DNA of 64,000 bases from Crocodylus rhombifer (Eukaryota > Chordata > Crocodylia > Crocodylidae), in NCBI GenBank assembly GCA_038503035.1, contig JAVSML010000981.1:115172-179171 (forward strand). The letters run 5' to 3'. The translations under genes were made by a program, and so were the position numbers. Below the pieces are notes generated by a model. That model saw only the letters and a program-made list of their open reading frames with translations, did no database searches and was not told the DNA's origin. Each line of letters starts with the position of its first letter. Positions within the stretch are counted from its first letter, which is position 1. Of this stretch, positions 1 to 10,512 are shown piece after piece.

Positions 1-980
1 GCAGCGGGGTCCCCCAGGGCTCGGTCCTCGGGCCCGCACTGTTCAACATCTTCATCAGTGACTTGGATGAGGGGGTAACAAGCACCTGCTCAAATCTGCT
101 GATGACACTAAGATGTAGGAGATGTGGGCACCCTAGAAGGGAGCAATAGGCTTAATTGGACCTAGACAGGTTACAGGGGTGGGCGGATGAGAACAGGGTG
201 GGATTCAACACGGACAAGTGCAAGGTGCTGCACCTGGGCAGGAACAACCGGCACCATACCCACAGGCTGGGGGTCTCCCTTCTCATCAGGGCAGAGGCAG
301 AGAAGGATCTTGGAGTCATCATTGACTCCAAGATGAACATGGGCCGGCAGTGTGGGGAGGCAGTCAGGAAGGCCAACCGCACCTTGTCCTGCATCCACAG
401 ATGCATCTCGAGCAGGTCCAAAGAGGTGATCCTCCCCCTCTATGCGGCACGTGTCAGGCCGCAGCTGGAGTATTGCGTCCAGTTCTGGGCGCCGCACTTC
501 AAGAGGGACGTGGACAGCATGGAGAGGGTCCAGAGGAGGCCACTCGCATGGTCGGGGGCAGCAGGACAGGCCCTACGAGGAGAGGCGACAGGATCTGAAC
601 CTGTTCAGTCTCCACAACAGAAGGCTGAGGGGGGATCTCGTGGCCTGTTACAAACTAGTCGGGGGGATCAGCGGGCACTGGGGGAGTCACTGTTCCCCCG
701 AGCACCGCCAGGAGTGACCAGGAATAGCGGTCACAAGCTGGCAGAGGGTAGGTTTAGGTTAGATATCGGGAGGCGCGACTTCCCGGTCAGGGCGGCTAGG
801 GTCTGGAACCAGTTTCCAAGAGAAGTGGCGCTGGCTCCTACCCTGGGGGTGTTTAAGAGGAGGCTGGATGAACACCTTGGTGGAGCCATTTGATCCCAGT
901 ACTCTTTCCTGCCATGGCAGGGGGTCGGACTTGATGATCTGCTCAGGTCCCTTCCGACCCGACCAACTATGAAATTATGA
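1..980 (+). mobile_element. CR1 LINE, 5'-truncated, with ORF2 C-terminal half and 3' tail
   Basis: This is a non-LTR retrotransposon fragment. Bases 1-130 encode the reverse-transcriptase palm stretch [10 protein letters not shown], then [10 protein letters not shown], and, after a frameshift, a KSADDTK form of the catalytic FADD box (Phe replaced by Ser). From 156 a single frame continues through the CR1-type thumb region to 893, followed by a short 3' tail ending near 980 in a CTATGAAATTATGAAA-type end. The copy is cut by the window edge, so its real 5' end is not visible. The 3' tail resembles that of the minus-strand copy at 20036-20805 and differs from the other CR1 tails here, which suggests a separate subfamily. 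Frameshifts show it is dead. A CA/TA-rich stretch follows directly. Confidence 0.92.
156..893 (+). pseudogene. CR1 ORF2 remnant (C-terminal RT/thumb region)
   Basis: The 245-codon open frame carries the CR1-type order of motifs downstream of the catalytic box: TDKCKVLHLGRNN near residue 20, LGVIIDS near 53, ANRTLSCIHRCIS near 73, [19 protein letters not shown] near 94, and the C-terminal block FRLDIGRRDFPVRAARVWN near 201. The middle (about residues 125-165) reads in a shifted frame compared with the intact paralogue at 20117-20788, so a compensated pair of frameshifts is likely. It has no endonuclease domain and its catalytic box lies upstream in another frame. The ATG at 156 is simply the first in the frame, not a real start. 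The intact family protein would be part of a cytoplasmic ribonucleoprotein that copies its own RNA at a nick in the DNA. Confidence 0.88.
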
Positions 981-983
981 AAC

Positions 984-1050
984 GTGCACATGTGCATCTA
1001 TACATGCACACACATGCACATATGCTTATGCATACAAACACGCATATTAA
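984..1050. repeat. Degenerate CA/TG-rich microsatellite after the CR1 tail
   Basis: Alternating purine-pyrimidine sequence (ACACATGCACATATG-like units) starts right after the CR1 3' end. CR1 copies often end in short simple repeats that expand, so this may have grown from the tail; that is inference. Confidence 0.6.
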
Positions 1051-2750
1051 ATGACAGGAGAAGGTAGCCCTCTGTAAAAGAATTGAAATACAGAGATTTG
1101 ATGTGGATAACACAAGACCAAAGCAGAGGATAAGTCTCCAAGCTCACGGTCCCTGACCCTGCAGGGCTGGAATAAGGTGAACACCCAAAGCACTTAGCGT
1201 TGGGGTTTTACACACACTTCCTTGTTTTGTACCGCAGACTCCACCTTTTTGCTAGGATATTTCCACCTCCTGCAGGACCTCAAGGCTGTATCTCCCTGGT
1301 TTAAACACAGTAGTTAAATGATGGACTGCACCTACCAGGGGGACCAACTACTTGCCAAGGTCTCTGGTGGGGTCCACGAAAGGAGCAATCGCACCAGCCC
1401 TGTATTGGTTTTACACCTGTCTGTGCAATAGCAAACTTCCCAAGACTGAGAAGTCCAGAGACTCCAGGCTAGCTAGGCTCAAGACCTATATTTTCTTCCG
1501 CCAGGAAGGCAGGAGCATCTCTCCATTCTTTCGTGTTGTTCTGAGAGACAGCGGAGACAGTGCAAAAGCTTGCCCACCTTTGAGAGCTATCATTTGCTAC
1601 CTCCACTCCTGGGTTTGGAGATCCAGATGGACAAGAGGGCACTTTGTTCACAGTTTTCAACAGCCAAGGTGTGGCTGATTACCACACATTTCTGAGTGTC
1701 GTCCCCTAAATCTTGCTGTTCATCTCCCCTGACGTCAGCTGTGCACGTAGAAATAATAAGCTGTGCTCAGTCCAGGACAGAAATATTTCTGCTCTGGGAG
1801 AGGGCTAATCACCTTTCCAATGATCAGGAGAACCTTAGCAGACATGTTCGCCGTAACGACCAGGAGATAATCTGATGCGTGATCCATAGGAGATGACCAC
1901 GAAAATCGAGGCAGCGCCGTGTCCCAGCTGATGCGTGCCGTCTCTCTGGAAGGGACAAAATCCTCCGCGCTCAGCAGCTATAAGTCTGGAGAATACACAG
2001 CTGGAGCTAGATGCCATTTGCCAATAAAGAGCCGAGACACAAAGGCAACACCTGAAACCAGTGAAGGGATGTCACCTGGACCGGGTCCAGCGCAGAAGTC
2101 CCAGCGGTCCCCAATCAGAACAGGATTTGTTTCTATGACAACACTTATTTGCCACAACGGCCACTTTCCTTTCACATTCGTATTCTGCTAAGATGAGGCC
2201 TCATACCCGATAGTATTCAACGTCTCCAGCTGAACACATCTGTGCTGGTCCTTAATCCAAGATACTCCAGGCGCTGGACCTCTGTGCGCCTTCGCTTCAT
2301 CTCTACCTCCGTGCAGAATGCTGACAAGAAAAAAAAAACTGTCCAGGAAAAGATTAGGGAGAAAGGAAATTAACTGAAGCCAATATTATTGCTACCATGA
2401 TCCTGGAAACACATGTAAGATTACACGGTAAAGGAGGAGGCTGGGAAAAGGAGGACAGGCTCCCCATGCATCTGCAAAGCATAAGAAGGGGTAAGATGGG
2501 AATGCTTTGAAGATAAACCTCTGTTAGAAACGTCTCTGGATGCTGCAGCCAGGCTCCCAGATTCTCCAGAGCAAGCAGCAGGATGGGAAGGAGGTCGCAA
2601 TGCTCCCGTCTCAAGCAGATGAATGAAACCATCCAAGGCACACGCTTTCACGAGCTCCTGGCATCCGCGTACAGCTGCATTGGGCCTCTTGTGCGAAATG
2701 TCCAGTCGCCCAACTTAAATCAAGGCTGAAAGCTTGCAAAGAGAAATTTT
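1051..2750. other. Unique sequence, no gene seen
   Basis: No coding pattern, splice-bounded exon or repeat family was recognised. Short open frames of about 60-110 codons occur on both strands but have no recognisable domains and overlap one another. A palindromic TGACGTCA (CRE-type) site lies at 1730-1737; a single 8-mer is weak evidence of function. Confidence 0.5.
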
Positions 2751-2756
2751 TCGAAG

Positions 2757-2855
2757 TGTTTGAGTTGGTCTAGTAAAAGATCCCAGCTCTACCCAAAGAA
2801 CCTTGCCTGCCTATGTCCTCAGACCAACACGGCTACAAACTGTACCCCGATTTAA
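2757..2855 (+). repeat. Right-end fragment of the palindromic 'AACACGGCTACAA' repeat family
   Basis: Reads GTTTGAGTTGGTCTAGTAAAAG, then ACCCAAAGAACCTTGCCTGCC, then CAGACCAACACGGCTACAAAC. The same order is seen at 18181-18262 and, partly, at 16290-16370 and 57468-57510. The terminal phrase and the hammerhead-like core of the fuller copies are reminiscent of the terminal repeats of Penelope-like retroelements. Only the right arm is left here. Confidence 0.65.
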
Positions 2856-4612
2856 ATCAAAGCTCTCGGTAACCCCTTTAAACTCCCAAGCTGACGGAGC
2901 CTGGCATCGATCTGGGCTTGAGCTCTATGCTCACCAGTGGCAGCCACTGGTCCAGCATTTGATCGAGCTACTACTTGCAAAGATGTCATTGAAGCAGTAG
3001 GACAGTCAGTCATTCATTCCTTCACCCCAACTCATGGCTAGGATGGGAGCAGGAATATTTTCCAGCAACGCTAAAAACCTGGCGATACCAGACTACTTAT
3101 TTGTAAATTCATGTCGACCACAATCACCTTTTTTTGGGTTGTTTTTTTAAACGCATGCCCATCCCAAGTTCTAACAACTGAGCTAAACCTAAAAACGCGC
3201 CTACAACTCATCACGACCGGGTTTTAATGCAAGTATTGTGTGCATCGCTCATAACCCTCATAGTTCAAACCACCCATCAGATTTGTGAATGATTGAAACA
3301 CTATTATATCTTTTGCTTTGGGGAAAAAAAATAAAGCCATGAATGTCCTCTGGACCGGGTGCATTTTACCAGCAGGCTTTCCCCTTGGGTCTCCCGCTCT
3401 GCACTTGCGCAGGTCACGCGAAGGGTACCAAAAATCGGCCCTCAAACCAGAAGCCAAGTAACCATTTCACTAATCTATCATTTACATATCCACAGTCTTC
3501 AATTTCCCATCATATCTAAATGGGGAGATTTTTTTCTCCCCCACTGTTTTCTTCCCATTGTCTTCCCCCATCTACAAGTACCTTTGGAAACTGTAGAGAG
3601 GAATCGCAGTTGCTTTGGTTCAACATCCAGCATCAGTTTTGGTTCTTCCATTAACCAGGTTTTTCCTTTATTTTTACAACTCATTCAAACCCTCTCCAAC
3701 AGCTTTTTTCCCCCTCTCTAATTTTAAAACCAAAAGATAAAGACCTTTGACAGGACTCTATATCCACCCTGGCTGCTCCGATTTATTTTCTGACTCCTTG
3801 AGGATAGATTTCCGCTGCTGTTTTCCCAACTTGAGAGGTTTCAATCCCTCTCATAGTCGACGAGGGACTACAAGAACACCTGCGACTAGTTATGCTTTAG
3901 CCCAAAGTGGCTCAATTGAAGCTCTTCTCATCTCCCACCACCACGCACCAGGGTTTCGGGCCTTTCCTCGGGAGAAACGGTCGGTCATGGCCAAAGCTGG
4001 CAGTGTCTGCGTTACGCTACTCGACAAAAAAGTTTCCTGCTGCTACAAACCAGCGGTCAGTTCAGCAGATGTTTGCTGCAGCAATAACGCAACGAGACCA
4101 TCCAGGTTACAGCCAATTACCCTGGGGGCCTGCATTTGGAAACTTGAACTTCCAGAGAAGAGAAAAACGTAGACCCCATCCTCGACATATTGAGGCAAAG
4201 ACCCTTGTGACGACTCCAGCTAAGGACGTCAGGAAGTTTGCAGCCCAGAAGGGTGAAACAGAGAATTTTGTTGCAAAAACCTCAAATCTGGCATCAGGCC
4301 ACCCCTTGGCAAAGCCATTTCTTCTTACTGGGTCTGGGAAAGGATTTTTTTCCCTTGCACTGCTCAGATCTGCACTGCAGCTGTGATCCAGGCAGGGTTT
4401 AAACGGCGCGGAGGTATGAAACCCCCTAATGAGATCCTTCTAATAAAAAATTAGAGTGAAAAGGAAAAGAATTCAGCTGTCCAACACGCTGTATGCCGAG
4501 GCGATGAGACTAAATATCTCATTTCCTTAGAAAGAAAAGCAGGGAATTTTTTCACGTAGGTCTGAGGGACTAAGGTTTGTATCCTTAGAAGATCTAGGTT
4601 TAACATTTCGGT
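2856..4612. other. Unique sequence, no gene seen
   Basis: AT-rich to mixed composition. Overlapping open frames at 3747-4172 and 3907-4386 (141 and 159 codons, both plus strand) have no recognisable domains. No repeat family was assigned. Confidence 0.45.
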
Positions 4613-4616
4613 CACA

Positions 4617-5095
4617 GAACCATAGAAAATGAGGGTGGCAAGGGACCTCAGGGGGTCATATTCAGTCCAACCTCCTGTTCAGAGCGGGACCAGCCCCAAC
4701 TCCATCATCCCAGACATGGCTTTGTCTACCCGGGTCTTCAAAACCTCCGAGGATGGAGACGCCACCACCTCTCTGGGTAACCTGCCCCAGTGCTGCACTA
4801 CCCTCCTAGGGGAAAAGTTCTTCTTATCTAGCCTCAACTTTCCTTGCTGCAGCTGGAGCCCATTGCTCCTTGTCCTGTCGTCTGCGCCCGCTGAGACCAG
4901 CCGAGCGCCAGCCTCTTTGCAGCCCCCTCCAGAGAGGTGAAGGCTGCTATCAAATCCCCCTCGGTCTTCTCTTCTCCAGACTCGATAAGCCCGTTTCCCT
5001 CAGCCTCTCCTTGCATGTCACGTGCCCCAGCCCCCGAACCATTTTCACTGCCACATCCTTTCTGTAGCGGGGGGCCCACAGCCGGACGCGACCTC
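4617..5095 (-). mobile_element. CR1 LINE 3' fragment
   Basis: On the plus strand it begins with the reverse complement of the CR1 3' tail (CCATAGAAAATGAGGGTGG), then the usual landmarks: GACCAGCCCCAACTCCATCA, GGTCTTCAAAACCTC, CTTGCTGCAGCTGGAGCCCA, and TTTGCAGCCCCCTCCAGAGA. The left end is therefore the true 3' end, and the copy is 5'-truncated near 5095 within ORF2. It corresponds to about 480 bases of the ORF2 C-terminus plus tail. Several stops break the frame. Confidence 0.9.
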
Positions 5096-5682
5096 TGGAG
5101 GTCCCTCCCAGCCGGACATCTCCACAGCTGCTGTGATTCTGGGGGAACGAAGCCTCAGCACGAAGAGGAGGACACGTTCTCGGCGGTCCTCTATTCACGA
5201 GGTCCGAGTTACAATTCCTCCCCGTCGGCAGATGGGAACGGAGCACGAAGGGTTTCCAAGGCAGTCTGCAGCCCTGCTGTCAGATGTCAGCCGAGCCCTC
5301 TAACAATAAGTACTCGCAGGCCGTTTCTAGCTGATAAGCAATAAAGGCAGAACTTTTTTTTTTTATTTTTGTAAGCTCGTTCATGTTCTCATTCAAGTTC
5401 CTACTTAAGGAATAAAACAGACCGTCGCTAAGCAACACAGGGAAGGGATCCGAACTGGTCCTGAAGATCTTAAAAATTAGAGAAATTATCAAGTAGACAA
5501 AAGCTTCCCTTTCCCCTTTCATCTTCCGTGCGCAGTGAGACGCTTTGCCCCCCCGCCCCGTGAGATTCGCCTGCGTGGCTGTAGCACGCGCTGCAGCACC
5601 TTTCCACTGGAAGTCAAAGGATGCACCTGTCCTGTAACGCTGCCAAAAGACGCGAACGGGGGGGACTTTCTACACCTTGCAG
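5096..5682. other. Unique sequence between CR1 copies
   Basis: No gene seen. It contains a short T-run at about 5355-5364 and otherwise unassigned sequence. Confidence 0.45.
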
Positions 5683-5945
5683 AGCCATGGAGGAGCCAGG
5701 CCGGAAAGGACCCACACATCTAGTCCGACCTCCCGCCCACGGCAGGATCATCCCCATCCGAACCGTGCCAGACAAATCCAACCTCTCTGCAAAACTACGG
5801 TCAACCCCGACACACGACATCCCCCCCACACCTGCCGCAGGGAAAGCCAGCGATATCCATAAAAGGTTATTAATATAAGCTCGGAGATCCCAGGCAGGGC
5901 CGGGGCCCTGCTAGAGAGGGGGTAACGATGCTCAGGTCTCAAACG
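5683..5945 (-). repeat. LINE-tail-like repeat shared with 10325-10512
   Basis: The left end resembles a CR1-type 3' tail (GAGCCATGGAGGAGCCAGG ... CATCTAGTCCGACCTCCCGC). After CGTGCCAGACAAATCC it carries a stretch homologous to 10336-10512: both show CCATGCCAGACAAAT-like sequence, then GACA-ACAC-GGACATC, then CCTGCC-CAGG-AAAGCCA, then a phrase like AATA-A-GCTCGAGA-CCCAGGCAGG. The shared order over about 180 bases shows a repeat family. I cannot assign it to a known CR1 subfamily from memory. Confidence 0.6.
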
Positions 5946-7424
5946 TTTTCTCGAGTTATTGCACAGCTCTGACCCAACAGAGCACAGGAAATGCATTTTG
6001 TAGCACTGCCCTGCTGAAGAGGAAATTCAACCTGAAGGCTTTGCTAGCACACTAGGTACTTTCTCAAGCCCTTAGCTGTCTTTATTAAGGGGTGGAGGGA
6101 AGTCTGTCGCACACACAGCACGGCTGTGGTACAAACCAATTAACAACCTCACATGCTTGGGGAACCTGTGGTTTCCTACATGACAAACATGGTTTTTCCT
6201 CTCTGCTGGTTTGTTTTTTTTTTTTTTTTAATTTAATGACTTGAATTCTAGCAGGGAAGAGAAGGAGAGCCTGAATCCCATACAGCTGCAGATAAGATGA
6301 CACAACTTTCCTAGAGTCTGCAGGACAGCAGCAAACCCAGCAGTGCTTTCATGGAGACATCAGGCAAGTTAAGAAAGCTGAAGTTTGGGCGAATTTTAAA
6401 TCCCAAGGAAAACCGATGTGACATTTAGGCTGAAGGTTCGATCTTCTTTCAAAGGGGAAGACATGCAACGGAGTGAAACGGGAATAACCAGCTCGCACGC
6501 TCCAGTCCCCAGCTCTGAAGCTGGCTACGCGCCGGCAGCTTCGCTCTCTAGATTGTGATAATCACCCTCCGGTCGGCCAGCACCCGAGGCACCACAATGT
6601 CTAGACCCATCCAGGTACATAGCCACTTCACTTCTACTGAATGCAGATGCTGTCCCAATCTGGATCAAGGTGACCCACCAAGGGTAATGCAGGGAGCCTG
6701 TGTCGGAGCAGGAAAGGGAAGACAGGCTCTCTTAAGGGCTCGAGCCCACCGGGGACGACGGGTACCCCAGGCACCTGCTTGGCTTGGACAAGTATAATAA
6801 AACCAGTGCAATCCCTAGCACAGAGGGGAGACAGCATGGCATAACACACCCGGGCACACTGGGTGAACAAAACCGTCTCTCTTAAGGATTTAGACCGGCT
6901 GAACAGATCAAGGAACTGCACCAGCACAAGTTTCCCCCAGGAAGACGGGACCGTGGACAGATAGGGTAGCTGAGGCAGGTTTAATTTTTAAGAGGCTGCA
7001 AAATCCCTGAACAAGGCAGAACTTTATGGCCCTCTAAAGAAGAAGAGGTTATAGAGCTGCAGTTTTAGAGATGCCGGAGACAATCACCAGCTCCTTATGA
7101 GCCTAAGAAATCACAGCTCCCTGGACTCTCCATGCGTTATGCCGGGGCGAGCACTTTCCTCCCTTGGTCGCTTTGCCATTACGTGTCGAATCCCAGGGTC
7201 CCGGGCACAGCCCACGCCCATGACGGAGTATGCGGCAAGCATGGCGGGACGCTCAGGTGAGTCCTTCCTGCTCGCCACGCAGTGAATGCACTCAAGGCAG
7301 GGTTCAGAGGGGCTGCCTAACAGGGACCTGAGGGGCTGCGAGCACCACAGTGGCATGTTAACGGCACACTGGAGGCACCAACAGCTGCAAAACTAGCCGC
7401 CTTCACGTTTGCAACGTGGCACCG
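5946..7424. other. Unique sequence, no gene seen
   Basis: Mixed composition with a poly-T run near 6214-6229. Short overlapping open frames only, none with recognisable domains. Confidence 0.45.
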
Positions 7425-8130
7425 CAGGACTGCCATTATGGACTCACTTATTCCGGACTGCCAGGTGGATAGAAAGCTGGCTGGATCGGGCTCAACGGGT
7501 AGCGGTCAATAGCTCGATGTCTAGCTGGCAGCCAGTATCAAGCGGAGCACCCCAGGGGTCGGTTTTGTTCGATATTTTCATTAACGGTCTGGAAGACGGC
7601 GTGCAGCAAGTCTGCGGCTGACACCAAGCTGCGGGGTGCGGCAGATGCACTGCTCGGGTTCGGAGCGACCTCAGCAGAGCAGAGGGTCGGAGCAAAAGAA
7701 ACCTCATGAGGTTCAGCAAGGACAAGTGCAAAGTCCTGCTCTTCGGATGGAGCAATCCCCTGCACCAGGACAGGCCGGGGGTGTCTGCCTGGGCAGCAGC
7801 TCTGCAGAAAGGAGGACGATAAGCTGAATATGAGCCAGCGGTGCGGTGCGTCCTTGTTGCCGAGAAGGCGAACGGCCTCCTGGGCTGCCTGGGCAGGAGC
7901 GGTGCCAGCAGATCCAGGGCAGCGACTCTTCCCCTCTGTTCAGCACTGGGGAGGCCACATCTGGAGTCCTGTGTCCAGCTGTGCACCCCCCCAGCACAGA
8001 AAGGATGTGGACAAGGCGGGCTCAAGTTGCAGCAAGTTGAGGTTAGACATTAGGATAAACTCTCCCACCAGGAAAGCTGGCGAGACACTGGAAGAGGCTA
8101 CCCGGAGAGGTGGTGGAGTCTCCGACCTTG
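7425..8130 (+). mobile_element. CR1 LINE ORF2 fragment with reverse-transcriptase palm
   Basis: Plus-strand CR1 ORF2, interrupted by frameshifts. 7460-7580 encodes the RT region before and through [20 protein letters not shown]. The catalytic box that should follow reads SADTK in a shifted frame, so one of the two active-site aspartates has been lost. 7690-7750 encodes a phrase like MRFSKDKCKVLLFG, and 7830-8130 follows the thumb region up to a truncated tail (AGTTGAGGTTAGACATTAGG). It is a different, more distant subfamily from the copy at 1-980. The element is immediately followed by the chimeric element at 8118-8470. Confidence 0.85.
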
Positions 8131-8470
8131 CTGCAGTAAACAAAGACCTGACATTGTCCCCCTTCCTGATTTGGCAGCGCGTTGGAAATACAATTTTTAG
8201 TGGCGGCGCAGGACAGAACAAGGAGCAATGGGCTCACGTTGCAGCAAGGCAAGTTGAGGTTCGATATCTGGAAGCACTTTCTAGGAGGGCAGTAAACCAC
8301 TGGGACAGAGGCAGCGCAGTCTCCATCCTTGGAGGTGTTGAAGAGCCGGACAGACCAAGCCTTGCCTGGGATGGCGGAGGTGGGGCTGGTCCTGCTGGGA
8401 GCAGGGGGGTGGACTAGATGTGACCTCCCGAGGTCCCTTCAACCCTCCTCGTCTCCGACTCTACAATTCA
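8118..8470 (+). mobile_element. Chimeric retroelement: non-CR1 head joined to a CR1 3' tail (copy 1)
   Basis: The head, about 8118-8215, reads CCTTGCTGCAGTAAACAAAG, then CTGACATTGTCCCCCTTCC, TGATTTGGC, and GAAATACAATTTTTAGTGGC. It then passes straight into CR1 ORF2 C-terminal sequence at ACAGAACAAGGAGCAATGGG and continues to the CR1 3' end near 8460. The same head-to-tail junction occurs in reverse complement at 22712-23115. The copy here lacks about 30 internal head bases that copy 2 has. Two independent copies with the same junction mean the fusion happened once and was then copied. The tail carries a diagnostic GGAAGCACTTTCTAGGAGGG variant also shared with copy 2. Confidence 0.75.
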
Positions 8471-9753
8471 AAGCCAGCCCTGGGAAGCCTCGTACAGAAC
8501 TAAATTACTTCCGCGCCGGGATAACAACGTCGCACCGACTGCCCCCTCAAACTTTGCGATTCTGTTACCGTTTGCCCTTCGTTTCACTGGTTTACATTAT
8601 TTACGTGGCTCCGATGCTTACCGAAAGACACCACCGCCGCGCAAGGCGCCGCAGCTGATCCGGTCAGTGCTCTGAAGGGTTTGCTAGGTATACGTTTCAA
8701 ACACAGATGGTAAAAAACCCAAGCCAGACATCGCTCCGACAGAACAACGTAATGCCAATCGTACCTTCCCTCCCACCGGACCCTCCAGTGCACGTACATG
8801 CTACGTACAGCCGTCACTTTACCTGCCACAACCGTGCGGCCACCTCTGGGGGGGGAACGAGGCAGCTGTCGAACAGCGCGCCGCGACACAGCCCGACAGT
8901 TAAGGGCAGGAAGCGAGAAGGATCATCCAGCCAGCTGAAAACAGCCAGGGGGAGTTTAGCCAGGAAGAATGGAAAGGAACCAGATACGGAGAACGCCACG
9001 GGTTTATTTAATGGCAAAAAAAAAAAAAAAAAAACTGGCACGGAGCGTAGCTTCACAGTGCATCCAAAAGCATCTAAAAATAGATGTATATATGCAGTAG
9101 ATACCCCCGATCAGTACTAACGTGTATCCCAACACTGATACGCCGTGCTGGAAATGATACCGAGCGCTGCTCGTCTAACGCGAATGCTCTGCTTTCATAG
9201 ACAGTGGCAACATTTGCTGCTTTTTTAATTTTCCTCTTCCTGGCTCTCCACCTATTTTCTTTGCACAAAGGTCTCCTGCCAGCCAAGACAGCAGCTCGGG
9301 TCCATTTTAGTCAGGCGGATTGCAGCCGTCCGCTGCTTTTGTGCATCAAACCACAGAACACGGGAAAGCAGCAAGTAACACCAAGACACTGATTGACGTG
9401 AGGGTTTTTTTAATTTTTATTTTCCTGGTCCGGTAGGAAAGCAAATATTAAAAGAAAGTAGAAGGCTGTGGGGGTGGAAGTGGCCTACAATCCTCTCTGC
9501 AAACTCGCTAGGGACGTTGCGGGATCTCCATCGCTGGAGGTGTTCATGGACGGGGACGATCAGGGACAGCGATGCTCGTGCTCTACTAGGAAGATTTCCC
9601 CAGCTTTGCTGGCTGCCACGTGGGGCAGGGAGGGAATTCTGCCCCCCGCCCCAGTCTGCACTTTAACCTCTCACGGGCTGCATGTGACCCGCGAGCCACT
9701 AACTGGAAAGTCCCAAAGTCAAGTACTCACAGCTCAGTGCAAACTCCAAATTC
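8471..9753. other. Unique sequence with a poly-A run
   Basis: No gene seen. A run of about 19 A lies at 9016-9034. A short CR1-like phrase (GGATCTCCATCGCTGGAGGTG) at about 9522-9542 may be a tiny CR1 relic, but too little remains to be sure. Confidence 0.45.
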
Positions 9754-9834
9754 GCAGAATCGTAGAGAAGGCAGGATAGAGGGGACCTCCATGGGTCACA
9801 TCTAGTCCAACCCCCTGCCTCAGGCAGGACCATC
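9754..9834 (-). mobile_element. CR1 3' tail, very short
   Basis: AGAATCGTAGAGAAGG, then CACATCTAGTCCAACCCCCTGC and CAGGCAGGACCAT are the reversed CR1 tail. Only about 80 bases remain. It abuts a plus-strand CR1 from about 9839, so the pair is arranged 5' end to 5' end. Confidence 0.8.
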
Positions 9835-9838
9835 GTTT

Positions 9839-10340
9839 CTCTGGAGTCCTGTGTCCAGCCGTGGCCCCCACTACAGACAGGATGGGGACACGTTGGAGAC
9901 AGTCCAGTCGAGGGCAACGAAAATGGTTGTGGGGCTGCAAGACAGGACTAGTGAGGAGAGGCCGAGGGAAATGGGCTGATTCAGTCTGCAGAACAGAAGA
10001 CCGAGGGGGATTGAATAGCAGCCTTCACCTCCCTGCAGGGGGGCTGCAAAGAGGCTGGACCGGGACTGGTCTCAGTGAGGGCAGACGAACAAGGAGCAAC
10101 GGGCTCAAGCTGCAGCAGGGAAAGTTGAGGTTTGATATGAGGAAAAACATTTTCTAGTGTAGCAAAGCACTGGAACAGGCTACCAAGAGAGGTGGTGGTG
10201 CAGTCTCCATCCTTGGAGGTTTTGAAACCCTCAGGAGACGAAGCCTTGCCTGGGATGATGGAGCTGCAGCTGGTCCTGCTTGGAGCAGGGGGGTTGAACT
10301 AGATGTGACCTCCAGAGGTCCCTTCAACCCTCCCGGTCCA
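9839..10340 (+). mobile_element. CR1 LINE 3' fragment
   Basis: Runs from CTGGAGTCCTGTGTCCAGCC through GGGGGATTGAATAGCAGCC, GAGCAACGGGCTCAAGCTGC, GGAGGTTTTGAAACCC and TTGAACTAGATGTGACCTCC to the end at CCCTTCAACCCTCCC. It is about 500 bases of ORF2 C-terminus plus 3' tail, with stops. Its 3' end touches the repeat at 10325-10512. Confidence 0.92.
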
Positions 10341-10512
10341 AACCATGCCAGACAAATTTGTAATTGAAAGTACCACCAAACCTGACAACACAGGACATCA
10401 CACCTGAACCTGCCACAGGTAAAGCCAAGGGACCGGGGCAGCCAACATCCTGCTCCTGAAAAAGGCCACTAATAGATGCTTGAGAGACCCCAAGCAGGGA
10501 GCCAGCCCCGCC
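10325..10512 (-). repeat. Second copy of the repeat seen at 5683-5945
   Basis: CCATGCCAGACAAATTTG, ACAACACAGGACATCACACC, CCTGCCACAGGTAAAGCCA, and GAGAGACCCCAAGCAGGGA align in the same order as at 5745-5905. Strand is given by analogy with the first copy, whose left end looks like a reversed LINE tail. No family name is offered. Confidence 0.6.

Noticed and set aside
1730..1737. Perfect CRE-type TGACGTCA
   Set aside because: A single 8-mer is expected by chance about once per 65 kb on mixed sequence, so it is not evidence of a promoter.
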